From positions 53,353 through 117,352 of the forward strand of contig JAJYUH010000009.1 in assembly GCA_021792635.1 (NCBI GenBank): a DNA stretch of 64,000 nucleotides, in the 5' to 3' direction. This document shows positions 62,254 to 64,000 of this stretch, one piece after another; position 1 is the stretch's first letter, and each line of letters opens with the position of its first letter. The notes beneath the pieces are model-generated. The model saw only the letters and a program-made list of their open reading frames with translations, had not been told where the DNA came from and ran no database searches. A program made the position numbers and the translations under genes. Source of the DNA: Natronospirales bacterium. GTDB lineage: Bacteria; Pseudomonadota; Gammaproteobacteria; Natronospirales; REEB76.

Positions 62254-63876
62254 ATGGCCCAAATGAATACATTTGATCTCAGGTTTGATCCCAGGACGAT
62301 AGAGCATCTGGGAGTAAAAATGTATTCGACTCTCCCTCCGGCATTGGCCGAATTGATTTCAAATTCTTATGATGCGGATGCATCGAAAGTAACGTTGATC
62401 TTTCACGAAAAGGACGGTAAGCCAGATTTGATTGAAGTAATAGACGATGGGCAAGGAATGACGGCGGATGACGTACAGGATCGATTTCTGGTAATCGGTA
62501 GGAACAGAAGAAAGAAGGATGGAGATAATCCCACGAAAATACATAAGAGATTACCTATCGGCAAAAAGGGTTTGGGAAAGCTTGCGCTATTCGGTTTAGC
62601 TAAAACCATAATCATAAAGACCAGGAGGGAAGGAAAAGAATGCGAATTCAAACTCGATTGGAAAGATCTTATTAGCTCGTCGGGAGTGTATAACCCTAAA
62701 ACGATATCTTTTGATAAAGCAACGGCCGAATCGAACGGAACAATCATTAGATTGCTTAACTTGAAAAGAACTTCTGCGTTTGATACGGAAGGCTTAGCAA
62801 ATAGCTTATCGAAGCTGTTTATCGTTGATCAAAACTTCATAATAGCCCTTGAATCGCCGAGAGGCGAGCATCTGGCTGTCGATAATGCGCGGCGATATTC
62901 TCAGCTAAAAACACAGTTTGAATGGGATGCGGAAGCTTTAATACCGGCAGGGAGCGATTATCAGGGGAAGATATCCGGAAAGATATATACAGCGGAGACC
63001 CCTATTCCTCCCTCGTCTGGTCTGAGGGGGATAACGCTATTTTCCAGAGGAAAAATGGTCAATGCTCCGGAATATTTTTCGAGCAGCACGTCCAGTCATT
63101 TTTATCAGTATGTGACGGGTTGGCTGTCAGTGGATTTTATTGATTTAATCGAAGAAGACGTTATATCCACAAATAGACAGGCAATTAATTGGGAACACGA
63201 CGAAATGTCGAAACTTCGAAAAGTTCTTTCGGAGATGATTTCCCAAGTGAATAACGAGTGGAGGGTCAAACGCAAAGAGATGAAAGATAAAGAGCTGCAT
63301 GATAAAACTGGCATAGATACTCAAAAATGGCTATTAACTCTTCCAGAAGACGTGAGAGGGCACACCAACAAAATCGTGGAGGCACTTGGGGGCGAAGATG
63401 CGTTACAAACATTTACCCCAGTGATAAAAGCTCTACATAAGATTATTCCGGAATATCCATTATTGCACTGGCGGCACCTACACGATAAGTTAAGAGACAG
63501 AATAAAAAGTCATTATGAGAGCCGCCAATACGGACAGGCGGCGGACGAAGGAACAAAAATATATTGTGAGCTGATTAGAAAATTAACGGGGCTAAACGAA
63601 GATGGAACGGAGTTGACGGGAAGCTGCTTTGGGGGGAAAGCTCCGCGTATTGAGGTGGCTGACTTATCGCATGACACTGGGCGGAATATGCAAAAGGGCC
63701 AGGAAGCTCTTTCCCGAGGATTGATCGAGGGGTTCAGAAACCCACTTTCTCATGCTCCGATGGATTCGGTTATCCCGGCGACATTTTCTGAGCTTGATTG
63801 TTTGAATATTTTGAGTTTGATTTCTTATTTATTGGCAAGATTGGATAATGCGAAAATAGTCTCGGCCAAAAACTAA
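62254..63876 (+). CDS. GHKL (MORC/Hsp90-like) ATPase with C-terminal HEPN-like domain
   Basis: A 540-residue protein. The ATPase shows PALAELISNSYDADA (E33, N37, D40), IDDGQGMT (D64-G68) and IGKKGLGKLALFG (G103 onwards), closely like MORC and Hsp90. A middle domain is followed by a C-terminal helical region ending EALSRGLIEGFRNPLSHAPMD. There R495-N-P-L-S-H500 fits the R-x4-H catalytic motif of HEPN ribonucleases, in a Ymh/TIGR02391-type domain. It lies 113 bases after the methyltransferase in the same direction. I infer an ATP-gated effector, perhaps an RNase, but nuclease activity is not proven. Confidence 0.75.
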   Translation: MAQMNTFDLRFDPRTIEHLGVKMYSTLPPALAELISNSYDADASKVTLIFHEKDGKPDLIEVIDDGQGMTADDVQDRFLVIGRNRRKKDGDNPTKIHKRLPIGKKGLGKLALFGLAKTIIIKTRREGKECEFKLDWKDLISSSGVYNPKTISFDKATAESNGTIIRLLNLKRTSAFDTEGLANSLSKLFIVDQNFIIALESPRGEHLAVDNARRYSQLKTQFEWDAEALIPAGSDYQGKISGKIYTAETPIPPSSGLRGITLFSRGKMVNAPEYFSSSTSSHFYQYVTGWLSVDFIDLIEEDVISTNRQAINWEHDEMSKLRKVLSEMISQVNNEWRVKRKEMKDKELHDKTGIDTQKWLLTLPEDVRGHTNKIVEALGGEDALQTFTPVIKALHKIIPEYPLLHWRHLHDKLRDRIKSHYESRQYGQAADEGTKIYCELIRKLTGLNEDGTELTGSCFGGKAPRIEVADLSHDTGRNMQKGQEALSRGLIEGFRNPLSHAPMDSVIPATFSELDCLNILSLISYLLARLDNAKIVSAKN

Positions 63877-64000
63877 GGAAGGTCTGATCAATTGAGTAAC
63901 TGTAGTGGATTAGGGATGTGCAAGGAGTTAAGGGTGCCCCGAACTGCTAACCGCCGGGTATCCAACCCGCGGATTTCAGTGTGGTGGCCCTTCGTTGTTC

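Noticed and set aside
63877..64000. Possible attachment site or further gene after the last ATPase
   Set aside because: Only about 120 bases remain; no integrase, repeat of an upstream boundary or open frame is visible.

Overview
The window is G+C-rich chromosomal DNA of a Gram-negative, chemolithotrophic gammaproteobacterium-like organism. The Gram-negative assignment rests on LPS core genes (hldE, waaA, kdkA, an LpxL-type acyltransferase, a family 9 glycosyltransferase), TolC and RND export parts, and many lipoproteins. The lifestyle assignment rests on sulfide:quinone oxidoreductase with all three catalytic cysteines, a DoxD-DoxA thiosulfate:quinone oxidoreductase fusion, DsrE, several rhodaneses, a persulfide-dioxygenase-type metallohydrolase and a short-Q-loop cytochrome bd oxidase. 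An acidophilic or metal-rich sulfur-oxidising habitat is plausible, but no species is claimed.

Layout. 0-6 kb: secreted and lipoprotein genes, all on the minus strand, with two clan-A glycosidase-like lipoproteins and a His/Met-rich Asp-box beta-propeller. 6-11 kb: a CPBP protease, an ECF sigma / membrane anti-sigma / CnrX-like sensor operon, and a membrane GAF sensor. 11-16.5 kb: GFA enzyme, ArsR regulator divergent from a flavin reductase, an HSL-type esterase and a second beta-propeller. 16.9-18.6 kb: a small organomercury module (MerR, MerB-like lyase, Cys-rich membrane protein) with a textbook MerR-type promoter. 19.5-25 kb: LPS core genes. 25-27.6 kb: pcm, rhodanese, tolC. 27.7-31.8 kb: a TPP riboswitch and thiC, followed by a toxin-antitoxin cluster (frameshifted hicA, two near-identical hicB copies, a third HicB-like gene, dinJ/yafQ) threaded between two decayed copies of the thiC 3' end. 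32-38 kb: DJ-1 protein, transporter, zinc-ribbon protein, DUF4382 lipoprotein and several broken genes. 38.5-50.6 kb: rhodanese/CDF, persulfide dioxygenase-like, methyltransferase, PsiE, sqr, DUF302, an ArsR-rhodanese fusion regulator, and a divergent tripartite RND pump with DUF2892. 50.7-57.2 kb: LysR, DsrE, solute-binding protein, doxDA, cydAB. 57.4-58.1 kb: vapBC. 58.2-63.9 kb: an A+T-richer defence island.

The best candidate for an unusual system is the island at 58160-63876: a GHKL ATPase, a divergent Vsr-type endonuclease and a C5-cytosine methyltransferase with abutting or overlapping reading frames, then a second GHKL (MORC/Hsp90-like) ATPase whose C-terminus carries an RNPLSH motif of the HEPN R-x4-H type. 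I read it as a restriction-modification system in which GHKL ATPases replace the usual helicase or ATP-dependent subunit, and in which the last protein may be an RNase effector. The sulfur section appears to link persulfide sensing (ArsR-rhodanese), sulfide oxidation (SQR, DoxDA), sulfur trafficking (DsrE, rhodaneses) and electron disposal (cytochrome bd).

Several genes (hicA, a MAPEG gene, a GFA gene, the thiC tails) are broken by one-base changes or stops. Those in short homopolymers could be sequencing errors and should be checked against reads.
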